Origin: Enterobacter cloacae complex sp. R_G8
GTDB taxonomy: Bacteria; Pseudomonadota; Gammaproteobacteria; Enterobacterales; Enterobacteriaceae
Length of the DNA: 64,000 bases
Reading direction: 5' to 3'
NCBI RefSeq assembly: GCF_024599795.1
Contig: NZ_CP102246.1
Span: 1,240,001-1,304,000 of the forward strand
The position numbers and the translations under genes were made by a program. Below are positions 11,039 through 19,130 of the stretch, in pieces (positions within the stretch are counted from its first letter, which is position 1; each line of letters opens with the position of its first letter). The notes beneath the pieces were generated by a model. It searched no databases, was not told the DNA's origin, and was given only the letters and a program-made list of their open reading frames with translations.

Positions 11039-11448
11039 TCGTGCATCATCTTTTTGATCAGTGCCGTAAATTGTTCCCGCTCATCTTTGCTGAGACGCCC
11101 TAAAAACGCCTCATCCACCTCGTTGCCGACCGGTTTACAGCTTGCAAGCAGGGCTTCCCCTTCAGGCGTCAGGAAGACAAACCGGCGGCGCTTATCCGCA
11201 GGATCATGTTCGCGCTTCACCAGCCCACGTGATTCCATGCGGCTCAGCATTTCGGCCAGCGTCGCTTTTGTGCTTACCGCCACTTCCGTCAGGGCGACCT
11301 GTTCGATTCCCGGATTTTCGGCAATAGAGCGCATCACCGCATATTGTGGCTTGGTCAGCTCCGGTAAAGCATGTTGCCAGTGGGCCGTATGCTGTTGAAA
11401 AAGCTGCCGTAACAGGTGGAACGCTTCTTGTCTCAGTTCCATGAACAC
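11035..11448 (-). CDS. MarR-family transcriptional regulator
   Basis: A 137-residue winged-helix regulator: dimerisation helices at both ends, recognition region AEMLSRMESRGLVKREHDP, and the wing DPADKRRRFVFLTPEGEALL, which is the classic MarR DxRxxxxxLT motif. It is divergent from the decarboxylase genes with two identical 14-bp sites between them. MarR proteins in this position commonly respond to phenolic acids, so it is probably the repressor of ecdBCD. Its 3' end overlaps the convergent LysR gene by 4 bp. Confidence 0.85.
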   Translation of the reverse strand: MFMELRQEAFHLLRQLFQQHTAHWQHALPELTKPQYAVMRSIAENPGIEQVALTEVAVSTKATLAEMLSRMESRGLVKREHDPADKRRRFVFLTPEGEALLASCKPVGNEVDEAFLGRLSKDEREQFTALIKKMMHD

Positions 11449-11527
11449 TCCGACGAAAAAATTCTCCCCCTATGATAGCCGCTATTGCCTGCGATTTTAA
11501 CGCAGCAGTTTTTAGCATTTAGTGTGA

Positions 11528-11541
11528 TCGTATGCGAACGA
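11528..11541. promoter_or_regulatory. Candidate MarR operator copy 1
   Basis: TCGTATGCGAACGA, with TCGT/ACGA inverted arms. An identical copy starts 56 bp downstream, and both lie in the intergenic region between the MarR gene and ecdB. A -35-like TTGTCA (11544-11549) starts just after it. Repressor binding is inferred. Confidence 0.55.
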
Positions 11542-11583
11542 TCTTGTCAGGCAGGCGTTCCGGGAGTAGTTTACTCAATATGT

Positions 11584-11597
11584 TCGTATGCGAACGA
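11584..11597. promoter_or_regulatory. Candidate MarR operator copy 2
   Basis: Second exact copy of TCGTATGCGAACGA, 17 nt before the ecdB start and extended to TTCGTATGCGAACGAA. It lies at or just after the likely transcription start, where a bound repressor would block ecdBCD. Confidence 0.55.
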
Positions 11598-11614
11598 ATT
11601 GATTGAGGTGCTGA

Positions 11615-12217
11615 ATGAGATTGATAGTCGGAATGACGGGGGCAACAGGTGCTCCGCTGGGGGTGGCTTTACTGCAGGCGTTACGCGACATGCCGGAGGT
11701 CGAGACCCATCTGGTGATGTCGAAATGGGCAAAAACCACCATCGAGCTGGAAACGCCTTATACCGCGCAGGATGTCGCCGCCCTGGCTGATGTTGTCCAC
11801 AGCCCGGCCGATCAGGCCGCCACCATTTCATCCGGCTCGTTTCGCACCGACGGCATGATCGTCATTCCCTGCAGTATGAAAACGCTGGCGGGGATCCGCG
11901 CGGGCTATGCCGAAGGGCTGGTGGGCCGTGCGGCAGACGTGGTGCTGAAAGAGGGGCGCAAGCTGGTGCTGGTCCCGCGTGAAACGCCGCTCAGCACTGT
12001 TCATCTGGAGAACATGCTCGCGCTTTCTCGCATGGGTGTGGCGATGGTGCCGCCCATGCCTGCGTATTACAACCACCCGCAAACCGCCGATGACATCACC
12101 CAACACATCGTGACCCGCGTGCTCGACCAGTTTGGTCTGGAGCATACAAAAGCGCGTCGCTGGAACGGTTTGCAGGCGGCGAAACATTTTTCACAGGAGA
12201 ATAAAGATGGCATTTGA
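11615..12217 (+). CDS. ecdB: Flavin prenyltransferase-type subunit B of hydroxyarylic acid decarboxylase (UbiX/Pad1 family)
   Basis: A UbiX-like protein of 200 residues that makes prenylated FMN, the cofactor needed by the UbiD-type partner encoded next. Family marks are the N-terminal Rossmann stretch MRLIVGMTGATGAPLG, the SGSF motif at ISSGSFRTDGMIVIPCSMKTLAGI, and the RETPLSTVHLENM phosphate-binding loop. GAGG lies 8 nt before the ATG. It overlaps ecdC by 11 nt. The genome still needs a separate ubiX for ubiquinone; this operon copy is specialised for aromatic acid decarboxylation. Confidence 0.92.
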   Translation: MRLIVGMTGATGAPLGVALLQALRDMPEVETHLVMSKWAKTTIELETPYTAQDVAALADVVHSPADQAATISSGSFRTDGMIVIPCSMKTLAGIRAGYAEGLVGRAADVVLKEGRKLVLVPRETPLSTVHLENMLALSRMGVAMVPPMPAYYNHPQTADDITQHIVTRVLDQFGLEHTKARRWNGLQAAKHFSQENKDGI

Positions 12218-13634
12218 TGATTTGAGAAGCTTCCTGCAGGCGCTCGATGAGCAAGGGCAACTGCTGAAAATTGAAGAAGAGGTCAATGCGGAACCGGATC
12301 TGGCGGCGGCCGCCAACGCGACGGGACGAATTGGTGACGGCGCACCTGCGCTGTGGTTCGATAACATTCGCGGATTTACCGATGCCCGGGTGGTGATGAA
12401 CACCATCGGCTCCTGGCAAAACCACGCTATCTCCATGGGATTGTCTGCAAATACGCCGGTAAAAAAGCAGATCGACGAATTCATTCGCCGCTGGGATAAA
12501 TTCCCGGTTACGCCCGAGCGGCGCGCTAATCCTGCGTGGGCGCAGAATACGGTAGACGGCGAAGACATCAACCTGTTCGACATTTTGCCGCTGTTCCGTC
12601 TCAACGACGGGGACGGGGGCTTTTATCTCGACAAAGCGTGTGTCGTGTCGCGCGATCCGCTCGACCCGGACCACTTCGGCAAGCAGAACGTCGGTATTTA
12701 TCGTATGGAGGTGAAGGGCAAACGTAAGCTCGGCCTGCAGCCAGTGCCGATGCACGATATCGCCCTGCATCTGCATAAAGCCGAAGAGCGCGGTGAAGAT
12801 CTTCCGGTGGCGATTACGCTGGGCAACGACCCGATAATCACCCTGATGGGTGCGACGCCGCTGAAATACGATCAATCCGAATATGAAATGGCCGGGGCGC
12901 TGCGTGAAAGCCCGTATCCGATTGCCACGGCACCGTTGACCGGTTTCGATGTGCCGTGGGGTTCAGAAGTGATCCTGGAAGGGGTGATTGAAGGCCGTAA
13001 ACGTGAAATCGAAGGGCCGTTCGGTGAGTTTACCGGGCACTATTCCGGCGGGCGCAACATGACGGTAGTGCGAATTGATAAAGTCTCGTACCGCACCAAA
13101 CCGATTTTCGAGTCGCTCTATCTGGGGATGCCCTGGACCGAGATTGACTACCTGATGGGCCCGGCGACCTGTGTGCCACTGTATCAGCAGTTAAAAGCAG
13201 AGTTCCCGGAAGTCCAGGCGGTGAATGCCATGTACACCCACGGCCTGCTGGCGATTATCTCCACCAAAAAACGCTATGGCGGTTTTGCCCGCGCAGTTGG
13301 CCTGCGTGCCATGACCACGCCACACGGTCTGGGCTACGTGAAGATGGTGATCATAGTGGATGAAGACGTGGATCCGTTCAACCTGCCGCAGGTGATGTGG
13401 GCGCTGTCCTCGAAAGTGAATCCGGCAGGCGATCTGGTGCAGTTGCCGAACATGTCGGTTCTTGAGCTCGACCCGGGCTCCAGCCCGGCAGGGATCACTG
13501 ACAAGCTGATTATTGATGCCACCACGCCTGTCGCGCCGGATAACCGCGGTCACTACAGCCAGCCGGTGCAGGATTTACCTGAAACCAAAGCCTGGGCTGA
13601 AAAGCTGACCGCGATGCTGGCAGCACGTCAATAA
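12207..13634 (+). CDS. ecdC: UbiD-family hydroxybenzoate decarboxylase subunit C
   Basis: prFMN-dependent reversible decarboxylase of hydroxybenzoates (4-hydroxybenzoate to phenol in characterised Enterobacter and Klebsiella homologues). Start ATG 12207 follows ACAGGAGAATAAAG and gives 475 residues, the family length; a more upstream in-frame start at 12132 would lie inside ecdB. The EGPFGEFTGHYSGGRNMTVV stretch carries the UbiD metal/cofactor signature, and the DVDPFNLPQVMWALSS segment is the usual C-terminal region. The exact phenolic substrate cannot be read from the sequence. Confidence 0.92.
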   Translation: MAFDDLRSFLQALDEQGQLLKIEEEVNAEPDLAAAANATGRIGDGAPALWFDNIRGFTDARVVMNTIGSWQNHAISMGLSANTPVKKQIDEFIRRWDKFPVTPERRANPAWAQNTVDGEDINLFDILPLFRLNDGDGGFYLDKACVVSRDPLDPDHFGKQNVGIYRMEVKGKRKLGLQPVPMHDIALHLHKAEERGEDLPVAITLGNDPIITLMGATPLKYDQSEYEMAGALRESPYPIATAPLTGFDVPWGSEVILEGVIEGRKREIEGPFGEFTGHYSGGRNMTVVRIDKVSYRTKPIFESLYLGMPWTEIDYLMGPATCVPLYQQLKAEFPEVQAVNAMYTHGLLAIISTKKRYGGFARAVGLRAMTTPHGLGYVKMVIIVDEDVDPFNLPQVMWALSSKVNPAGDLVQLPNMSVLELDPGSSPAGITDKLIIDATTPVAPDNRGHYSQPVQDLPETKAWAEKLTAMLAARQ

Positions 13635-13644
13635 GGAGGAAAAG

Positions 13645-13866
13645 ATGATTTGTCCACGTTGTGCCGATGAGCATATTGAGGTGATGGCCACATCACCGGT
13701 GAAAGGGGTCTGGACGGTTTATCAGTGCCAGCACTGTCTGTATACCTGGCGCGATACCGAGCCGCTGCGTCGTACCAGCCGTGAACATTATCCGGAAGCG
13801 TTCCGCATGACGCAGAAGGATATTGATGAGGCGCCGCAGGTGCCAACCATTCCGCCATTGTTGTAA
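13645..13866 (+). CDS. ecdD: Small subunit D of hydroxyarylic acid decarboxylase
   Basis: A 73-residue protein with two CxxC pairs, CPRC near the N-terminus and CQHC in the middle (YQCQHCLYTW), resembling a zinc ribbon. It is the third member of the B-C-D decarboxylase cluster found in Enterobacteriaceae; its biochemical role is unclear, although it is needed with B and C for activity in some systems. It starts 10 nt after ecdC behind AAGGAGG, so it belongs to the same transcript. Confidence 0.88.
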   Translation: MICPRCADEHIEVMATSPVKGVWTVYQCQHCLYTWRDTEPLRRTSREHYPEAFRMTQKDIDEAPQVPTIPPLL

Positions 13867-13872
13867 AAAAAA

Positions 13873-13990
13873 GCCCGGTGGCGCTACACTTACCGGGCGG
13901 TAACATCGTGCGGTCTGTTTTGCCGGGTGGCGGCTTCGCCTTACCCGTCCTACAAAACCCGTAGGCCCGGTAAGCGCAGCGCCACCGGGC
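13873..13990. repeat. REP/BIME-type palindromic repeat cluster
   Basis: Three GC-rich palindromic units between ecdD and the convergent mutS: GCCCGGTGGCGCTACACTTA and onward to 13898, then a unit around 13922-13947 (GCCGGGTGGCGGCTTCGCC), then an inverted unit at 13961-13990 (CGGTAAGCGCAGCGCCACC at its core). Alternating orientation is typical of enterobacterial bacterial interspersed mosaic elements. It probably protects or ends both transcripts. Confidence 0.8.
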
Positions 13991-14005
13991 AAAGATCGCA
14001 GAGAA

Positions 14006-16567
14006 CTACACCAGACTCTTCAGCCGATAAATCCACTCCAGCGCCTGACGCGGCGTCAGGGAATCTGGATCGAGATTCTCCAGCGCTTCAACGGCGGGGG
14101 AGGTCTCTTCCGCAGGAGCCAGCAGCGACATCTGCGTGCCATCAATCTGGGTGGCGGCTGCATTCGGCGACAGACTTTCCAGCTCGCGCAGTTTCTGACG
14201 CGCGCGTTTAATCACCTCTTTAGGCACACCCGCCAGCGCCGCGACGGCCAGACCATAGCTCTTGCTCGCCGCACCATCCTGCACCGTGTGCATAAAGGCG
14301 ATAGTATCACCATGCTCCAGTGCATCCAGGTGGACGTTTGCCACGCCTTCCATTTTCTCCGGCAACTGCGTCAGTTCAAAGTAGTGCGTCGCGAACAGCG
14401 TCATGGCCTTGATTTTATTCGCCAGGCTTTCGGCACACGCCCACGCCAGCGACAGTCCGTCGTAGGTTGAGGTGCCGCGTCCGACTTCATCCATCAGCAC
14501 CAGACTGTGTTCTGTTGCGTTGTGCAGGATATTGGCGGTTTCAGTCATTTCGACCATGAAGGTGGAACGACCGCTGGCCAGATCGTCCGCCGCACCCACG
14601 CGGGTGAAGATACGATCGATGGGGCCAATCTCCACTTTTTGCGCCGGCACGTAGCTGCCGATATACGCGAGCAGCGCGATAAGTGCTGTCTGGCGCATAT
14701 AGGTACTTTTACCGCCCATGTTCGGACCGGTAATGATCAGCATTCTGCGCTGCGGTGACAGACTCAGCGGGTTGGCGATAAACGGTTCGTTGAGTACCTG
14801 CTCCACCACCGGATGGCGGCCTTCGGTAATGCGAATGCCGGGCTTATCGGTAAAGGTCGGGCAGGTATAGTTCAGCGTTTCAGCGCGCTCTGCCAGGTTC
14901 ACCAGCACATCCAGCTCCGCCAGCGCACCTGCGCTTAACTGCAGGTCCGCGAGGTGTGGCATCAGCATGTCGAACAGCTCGTCGTAAAGCTGCTTTTCCA
15001 GGGCCAGCGCTTTGCCTTTCGAGGTGAGAACTTTGTCCTCATACTCTTTCAGCTCAGGAATGATGTAGCGCTCAGCGTTTTTCAACGTCTGGCGACGCAC
15101 ATAGTGAATCGGCGCCAGATGGCTCTGTCCGCGGCTGATCTGAATGTAGTAACCGTGTACCGCGTTATAGCCAACTTTCAGGGTATCGAGTCCGAGACGT
15201 TCGCGCTCGCGGATCTCCAGCTTGTCGAGGTAATCCGTTGCGCCGTCAGCCAGCGCGCGCCATTCGTCCAGCTCTTCGTTATAGCCAGGGGCAATGACGC
15301 CCCCGTCGCGGACCAGAACCGGCGGCGCATCAACGATCGCGCGTTCAAGCAGATCGCGGAGTTCAGCGAACTCGCCCATGGTTTCGCGGAGTTTCTGAAC
15401 CGGTGCGCTGTCAACGTCACTCAACTGAGCACGCAGTTCCGGTAGCTGCTGGAAGGCGTGACGCATCCGTGCAAGATCGCGAGGCCGCGCCGTGCGCAGT
15501 GCCAGGCGAGCCAGAATACGCTCCAGATCGCCCACCTGACGCAGCACGGGCTGCAGCTCGGTGTAGCGATCCTGCAGCGCGGCAATGGTCTGCTGACGAC
15601 AAACGAGCGTATCCGTATCGCGGACGGGCATATGCAGCCAGCGCTTCAGCATGCGGCTGCCCATCGGCGTCACGGTGTTATCGAGGACGGATGCCAGAGT
15701 GTTCTCAACACCCCCCGCCAGGTTCTGAGTGATCTCCAGATTCCGGCGCGTGGCCGCATCCATAATGATGCTGTCCTGCTGGCGCTCCATGGTGATAGAG
15801 CGGATATGCGGCAGGGCGGTGCGCTGGGTGTCTTTCACATACTGCAGCAGGCAGCCCGCGGCGCACAGCCCGCGCGGGGCGTTTTCCACCCCAAAGCCAA
15901 TCAGATCGCGGGTGCCGAACTGCAGATTGAGCTGCTGGCGCGCGGTATCAATTTCAAATTCCCACAGCGGACGGCGGCGCAGACCGCGACGACCTTCGAT
16001 CAGCGCCATTTCGGCGAAATCTTCGGCATACAGCAGTTCCGCCGGGTTGGTGCGCTGGAGTTCGGCAGCCATGGTTTCCCGGTCAGCCGGCTCGCTCAGA
16101 CGAAACCGTCCGGAGCTGATATCCAGCGTGGCGTAACCAAACCCTTTACCATCCTGCCAGAGTGCTGCCAGCAGGTTGTCCTGGCGCTCCTGGAGCAGGG
16201 CTTCATCGCTGATGGTGCCTGGCGTGACGATTCGCACGACCTTGCGTTCTACCGGGCCTTTTGAGGTGGCCGGATCGCCGATCTGCTCACAGATGGCCAC
16301 CGACTCGCCCTGATTCACCAGCTTGGCCAGGTAGTTTTCTACCGCATGATGCGGAATGCCTGCCATCGGGATAGGCTCACCTGCCGATGCGCCACGTTTG
16401 GTCAGAGAGATGTCGAGCAGCTGCGATGCCCGTTTAGCATCGTCATAAAACAGCTCGTAAAAATCGCCCATGCGGTAAAACAGCAGGATTTCCGGATGCT
16501 GTGCTTTCAACTTCAGGTACTGCTGCATCATTGGGGTGTGGGCGTCGAAATTTTCAAGTGTACTCAT
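14006..16567 (-). CDS. mutS: DNA mismatch repair protein MutS
   Basis: Mismatch-recognition ATPase that scans DNA as a dimer and recruits MutL and MutH. The 853 residues equal the E. coli protein. The mismatch-binding Phe-x-Glu motif is in [18 protein letters not shown] near the N-terminus, the Walker A loop is GPNMGGKST, and the Walker B and signature segments are [16 protein letters not shown] and FATHYFEL. The C-terminal tetramerisation segment ([16 protein letters not shown]) is intact. It is transcribed opposite to rpoS. Confidence 0.98.
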   Translation of the reverse strand: MSTLENFDAHTPMMQQYLKLKAQHPEILLFYRMGDFYELFYDDAKRASQLLDISLTKRGASAGEPIPMAGIPHHAVENYLAKLVNQGESVAICEQIGDPATSKGPVERKVVRIVTPGTISDEALLQERQDNLLAALWQDGKGFGYATLDISSGRFRLSEPADRETMAAELQRTNPAELLYAEDFAEMALIEGRRGLRRRPLWEFEIDTARQQLNLQFGTRDLIGFGVENAPRGLCAAGCLLQYVKDTQRTALPHIRSITMERQQDSIIMDAATRRNLEITQNLAGGVENTLASVLDNTVTPMGSRMLKRWLHMPVRDTDTLVCRQQTIAALQDRYTELQPVLRQVGDLERILARLALRTARPRDLARMRHAFQQLPELRAQLSDVDSAPVQKLRETMGEFAELRDLLERAIVDAPPVLVRDGGVIAPGYNEELDEWRALADGATDYLDKLEIRERERLGLDTLKVGYNAVHGYYIQISRGQSHLAPIHYVRRQTLKNAERYIIPELKEYEDKVLTSKGKALALEKQLYDELFDMLMPHLADLQLSAGALAELDVLVNLAERAETLNYTCPTFTDKPGIRITEGRHPVVEQVLNEPFIANPLSLSPQRRMLIITGPNMGGKSTYMRQTALIALLAYIGSYVPAQKVEIGPIDRIFTRVGAADDLASGRSTFMVEMTETANILHNATEHSLVLMDEVGRGTSTYDGLSLAWACAESLANKIKAMTLFATHYFELTQLPEKMEGVANVHLDALEHGDTIAFMHTVQDGAASKSYGLAVAALAGVPKEVIKRARQKLRELESLSPNAAATQIDGTQMSLLAPAEETSPAVEALENLDPDSLTPRQALEWIYRLKSLV

Positions 16568-17092
16568 TAGGTTACCGTGTCCATTTTTTTCAATTTCAAT
16601 GAGTTGTCTTTTTTATTGTCAGGTTTCTTACTCTCTCATTGGAACGCATGACATCCTGCGTTTCTTATCATGAATCGTTCACGGACCATGATAACGGACT
16701 CTGCTGGACAGGAAAACAGACGTGCAGGCTCTTTCGACTAAAATGCGTACCTGATTCCAGCGATGCTGAAGACGTGGGCCTGTCTTGCCGCAATTGCGGC
16801 AGGCGCGCTGGTCCGGTAACGCTACAGGAACACCGCGCGATATTCCTTGCGTATTAAACGTAAACGGGAATAAAGGCGTCAGAATATAACGTGAACCTTA
16901 CTTTTTCTGTTTCAAAAACGTATTTGTCTTCGATGTGGGCACAATATTCTATTATGCTCATATTATTTTTATTTCAGCGTTACTGCTGAACAAACGCCAT
17001 AACTTACTGCTTTGACAAGGAATATTCGCAGAGTATACTTGCTAACTCTGGCAACTGTTTTCTGATTCTGTTTATTGCATAGTGAGTATCAT
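16568..17092. other. Gene-free interval upstream of mutS
   Basis: 525 bp with no convincing coding sequence on either strand. It should hold the mutS promoter (minus strand, near 16590-16640) and ends with the promoter of the regulator that follows. A perfect 16-bp palindrome TGCCGCAATTGCGGCA lies at 16786-16801. The segment 16880-17060 is clearly more A+T rich than the flanking backbone. E. coli carries other genes on this side of mutS, so the interval looks like a remodelled junction. Confidence 0.6.
17012..17039 (+). promoter_or_regulatory. Strong sigma-70-type promoter of the MarT-like gene
   Basis: TTGACA at 17012-17017 and TATACT at 17034-17039 with a 16-bp spacer. This predicts a start near 17046 and a leader of about 47 nt to ATG 17093. 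The -35 is a perfect consensus. Confidence 0.7.
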
Positions 17093-17908
17093 ATGTTCTG
17101 GATAATTAACGATAATATTAAATTTTGTCCAGAGAAAAACTTACTTGTCTCTATGGCCCGACCGGAGTTAAGCGTCATTCTGACCACGCCAGCCAGTCGT
17201 TGCCTGGTTCTCCTGCTTGAGTCCGCCCCGGAAGTGGTTAATCAAAGGGATTTCTTCACTAAAGTTTGGGGTGAAGACGGAATGTTAGTTCCGGCCAATA
17301 CCCTTTATCAGAATATCTCCATCATCCGGCGTGGGTTGCGCACGACGGGAGAGACTGACGACACGCTGGTTGCCACGGTACCCAGAAAAGGGTTCCAGAT
17401 TAAAAAAGAAGTTAAGGTCGCCCGAATTGAAAACGACGTAGCAGAATCAGAAAGCGCGACAGCAGAAGCCCGGCCTGTCACCGTCCCGAAAGAGGCTATT
17501 GCGGAAACTGCTGCCGTTCAGGTGAAGGATAAGACCCCGCGTCATCACTATCGTCGCTATCTTCCACTGCTTTTTATGGCCCTCTCTTTTGGGCTGGGCT
17601 ATTTTATTCTCCATCTGGCCGTGCATGACTATTCAAAGAAAGATTTTTTTAAAGATTACACCATAAGCAGCACCGAAAATGGGTGCCATTTTTTCTCACG
17701 AAACGATGATATTAAAAGCATCGGAAACTACACGCGTTATAAAAAAATTATCATGCAAACGGGGCTCGATTGTAAAAAATACCCGTGGGTCTATTTCTCC
17801 TCAACCAGTACGGCTCCGGCACTTTCGGTACTTATTTGCAGAAAACCGTATGAACAAGAAGAAGATGCAGGGTGCGTTACGCTTTATTTCAGGGGGTACA
17901 ATCAGTGA
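17093..17908 (+). CDS. CadC/MarT-like membrane-anchored winged-helix regulator
   Basis: A 271-residue one-component regulator. Residues about 1-105 form an OmpR/PhoB-type winged helix (NQRDFFTKVWGEDGMLVPANT, NTLYQNISIIRRGLR, and the wing TLVATVPRKGFQI). A charged/Ala-rich linker follows, then one transmembrane helix at about 156-177 and a short periplasmic domain of about 90 residues with four Cys. This is the ToxR/CadC plan. Start ATG 17093 is preferred over a TTG 18 nt upstream. It overlaps the next gene by 4 nt (GTGA), an arrangement like marT-fidL of Salmonella. Target genes are unknown, and the gene is A+T richer than its neighbours, suggesting acquisition. Confidence 0.75.
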   Translation: MFWIINDNIKFCPEKNLLVSMARPELSVILTTPASRCLVLLLESAPEVVNQRDFFTKVWGEDGMLVPANTLYQNISIIRRGLRTTGETDDTLVATVPRKGFQIKKEVKVARIENDVAESESATAEARPVTVPKEAIAETAAVQVKDKTPRHHYRRYLPLLFMALSFGLGYFILHLAVHDYSKKDFFKDYTISSTENGCHFFSRNDDIKSIGNYTRYKKIIMQTGLDCKKYPWVYFSSTSTAPALSVLICRKPYEQEEDAGCVTLYFRGYNQ

Positions 17909-18384
17909 CTAAAAAGTCCACTGCCATAATGTGTCTCTTACTGTTTGCTGCGGGCGCACTGGCGTCCTGGCTTTACCATTATCGCTTAGAAAAAAAACAT
18001 GATACGGAAGCCTGTTCAGTTTCTGTTGTTGTTTATCATGAGGATGTCCGCGCACACCTTACGCTGGACTTTATGTATACCATGCAGAAGCAGACCGGTG
18101 TTGTCGCGGTAGGCGGTACGTATTTTAAAAACGATAAGGCGATAGCGTCTATCCGAAGAGACGTGTCTTATATCTGGACTGAAAACAAGGACTCTTTCCA
18201 GTTTACCTCCGTTAAGATCCATGACGTTAACGAAGATTCTCTGCCGGATAACGTGCTCGGCGACGTGTTGCCTGATTTCTTTATTTACCCGAACCATAAA
18301 TTGAACTATACCATTCTGAAACAAGGGCCCAGAGGGTTTCTATTTACCGTCGGTAAGCGTCCTATTTTCTTCTGTTCTCGCTGA
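17905..18384 (+). CDS. FidL-like small membrane protein, partner of the upstream regulator
   Basis: A 159-residue protein beginning at GTG 17905, which overlaps the regulator's stop as GTGA and has AGGGGG 7 nt upstream. One N-terminal transmembrane helix (AIMCLLLFAAGALASWLYHY) is followed by a periplasmic domain. Shape, size and partnership suggest the FidL-like family, whose members sit next to MarT/CadC-type regulators and may tune their periplasmic sensing in the way ToxS tunes ToxR. The family call is from memory of the pattern, not an alignment. Its last 23 bp overlap the convergent SymE-like gene. Confidence 0.6.
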   Translation: MTKKSTAIMCLLLFAAGALASWLYHYRLEKKHDTEACSVSVVVYHEDVRAHLTLDFMYTMQKQTGVVAVGGTYFKNDKAIASIRRDVSYIWTENKDSFQFTSVKIHDVNEDSLPDNVLGDVLPDFFIYPNHKLNYTILKQGPRGFLFTVGKRPIFFCSR

Positions 18385-18592
18385 GATCTTCTTTCAGTAG
18401 TTCGATGACAATTTTCCCCTGTTCAACGCCCACCCGCACCTGAGAGTGGGTGGTAAACCCTGCCTGCTCAAGCCAGTCGCCTTTTAAGCTTAATGCCGCA
18501 TGTACGCTGTAGCGTGTCGGGATTTTGGTTTTCCGGTTTTCGTGACGTTTTCTGAAATAACCGACTTTTAAGTGGCGATAGTGTTTGGTCAT
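18362..18592 (-). CDS. SymE-like toxin-family protein
   Basis: About 76 residues (81 if translation starts at ATG 18607, which has GGAGG only 4 nt upstream). The core KIPTRYSVHAALSLKGDWLEQAGF followed by VRVGVEQGKIVIELL matches the AbrB-fold SymE domain (SRYPxxxxxPAITLKGQWLEAAGF in E. coli SymE). E. coli SymE is an SOS-induced protein repressed by the antisense RNA SymR and associated with nucleoid condensation. A LexA-type box lies about 55 bp upstream of this gene. The product is shorter than E. coli SymE (113 aa), lacking its C-terminal extension. Start uncertain; toxicity not inferable. Confidence 0.75.
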   Translation of the reverse strand: MTKHYRHLKVGYFRKRHENRKTKIPTRYSVHAALSLKGDWLEQAGFTTHSQVRVGVEQGKIVIELLKEDLSENRRK

Positions 18593-18646
18593 AGCGATCT
18601 CTTGCATACAGCCTCCATAACGACGGGCAATGTGTGTTTGTAATGC

Positions 18647-18662
18647 CTGTATAAAATACCAG
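18647..18662 (-). promoter_or_regulatory. Candidate LexA (SOS) box upstream of the SymE-like gene
   Basis: CTG-N10-CAG with an A/T-rich centre (CTGTATAAAATACCAG), 11 of 16 positions matching the enterobacterial SOS consensus and both CTG/CAG ends intact. It lies 40-55 bp upstream of the ORF, where it would overlap the promoter. E. coli symE is also LexA-controlled, which supports the call. Confidence 0.6.
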
Positions 18663-18740
18663 TAAAAAACGGCGAGTGTGGGCTTAATAGTGGAAGGCGG
18701 CTTCAGAAAACGACATGCAACAACTGAAAATCAGGGTATA

Positions 18741-18763
18741 AAAAGGTATTATTGATGCATGTT
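18741..18763 (+). promoter_or_regulatory. Candidate NsrR operator upstream of ygbA
   Basis: AAAAGGTATTA-T-TGATGCATGTT resembles the 11-1-11 NsrR motif (two AAGATGCATTT-like halves), with the right half better conserved. ygbA belongs to the NsrR regulon in E. coli. Roughly 15 of 22 positions match; binding is inferred. Confidence 0.45.
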
Positions 18764-18780
18764 TCAAACGGTGAGCTGCT

Positions 18781-19125
18781 ATGTCTGGTAAACGAATTTC
18801 GCGAGAAAAAAAGACGATCGCCAGAATGATCGCTCTGTATGAAAAGCAGTGCCCGGAGGCTTCTCAGGAAGCGGGGCATTATCAGGTGCTGAACGCCTAT
18901 GCGGATAAGCGTCTGGATAAGTGTGTCTTTGGTGAGGACAAACCGGCCTGTAAACAGTGTCCGGTACACTGCTACCAGCCTGCCAGGCGTGAAGAGATGA
19001 AGCAGATAATGCGTTGGGCAGGGCCACGCATGCTATGGCGTCACCCGATCCTGACGGTACGCCATCTGCTGGACGATCGTCGTCCGGTACCGGAATTACC
19101 GGAAAAGTATCGCCCCAAAAAGTAA
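18781..19125 (+). CDS. ygbA: YgbA, nitrous-oxide-stimulated-promoter family protein
   Basis: A 114-residue cytoplasmic protein with a conserved cysteine cluster C-x7-C-x2-C-x3-C (CVFGEDKPACKQCPVHC) that could bind a metal or iron-sulfur cluster. It is the homologue of E. coli YgbA, which lies between fhlA and mutS there too and is induced by nitric oxide through loss of NsrR repression. GTGAG precedes the ATG. It ends 5 nt before the convergent MFS stop. Confidence 0.88.
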   Translation: MSGKRISREKKTIARMIALYEKQCPEASQEAGHYQVLNAYADKRLDKCVFGEDKPACKQCPVHCYQPARREEMKQIMRWAGPRMLWRHPILTVRHLLDDRRPVPELPEKYRPKK

Positions 19126-19130
19126 CGGCT

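Noticed and set aside
16639..16857. A 72-codon plus-strand frame in the mutS flank
   Set aside because: No ribosome binding site, unusual Cys/Arg-rich composition, and the 16-bp palindrome lies inside it. No family recognised.
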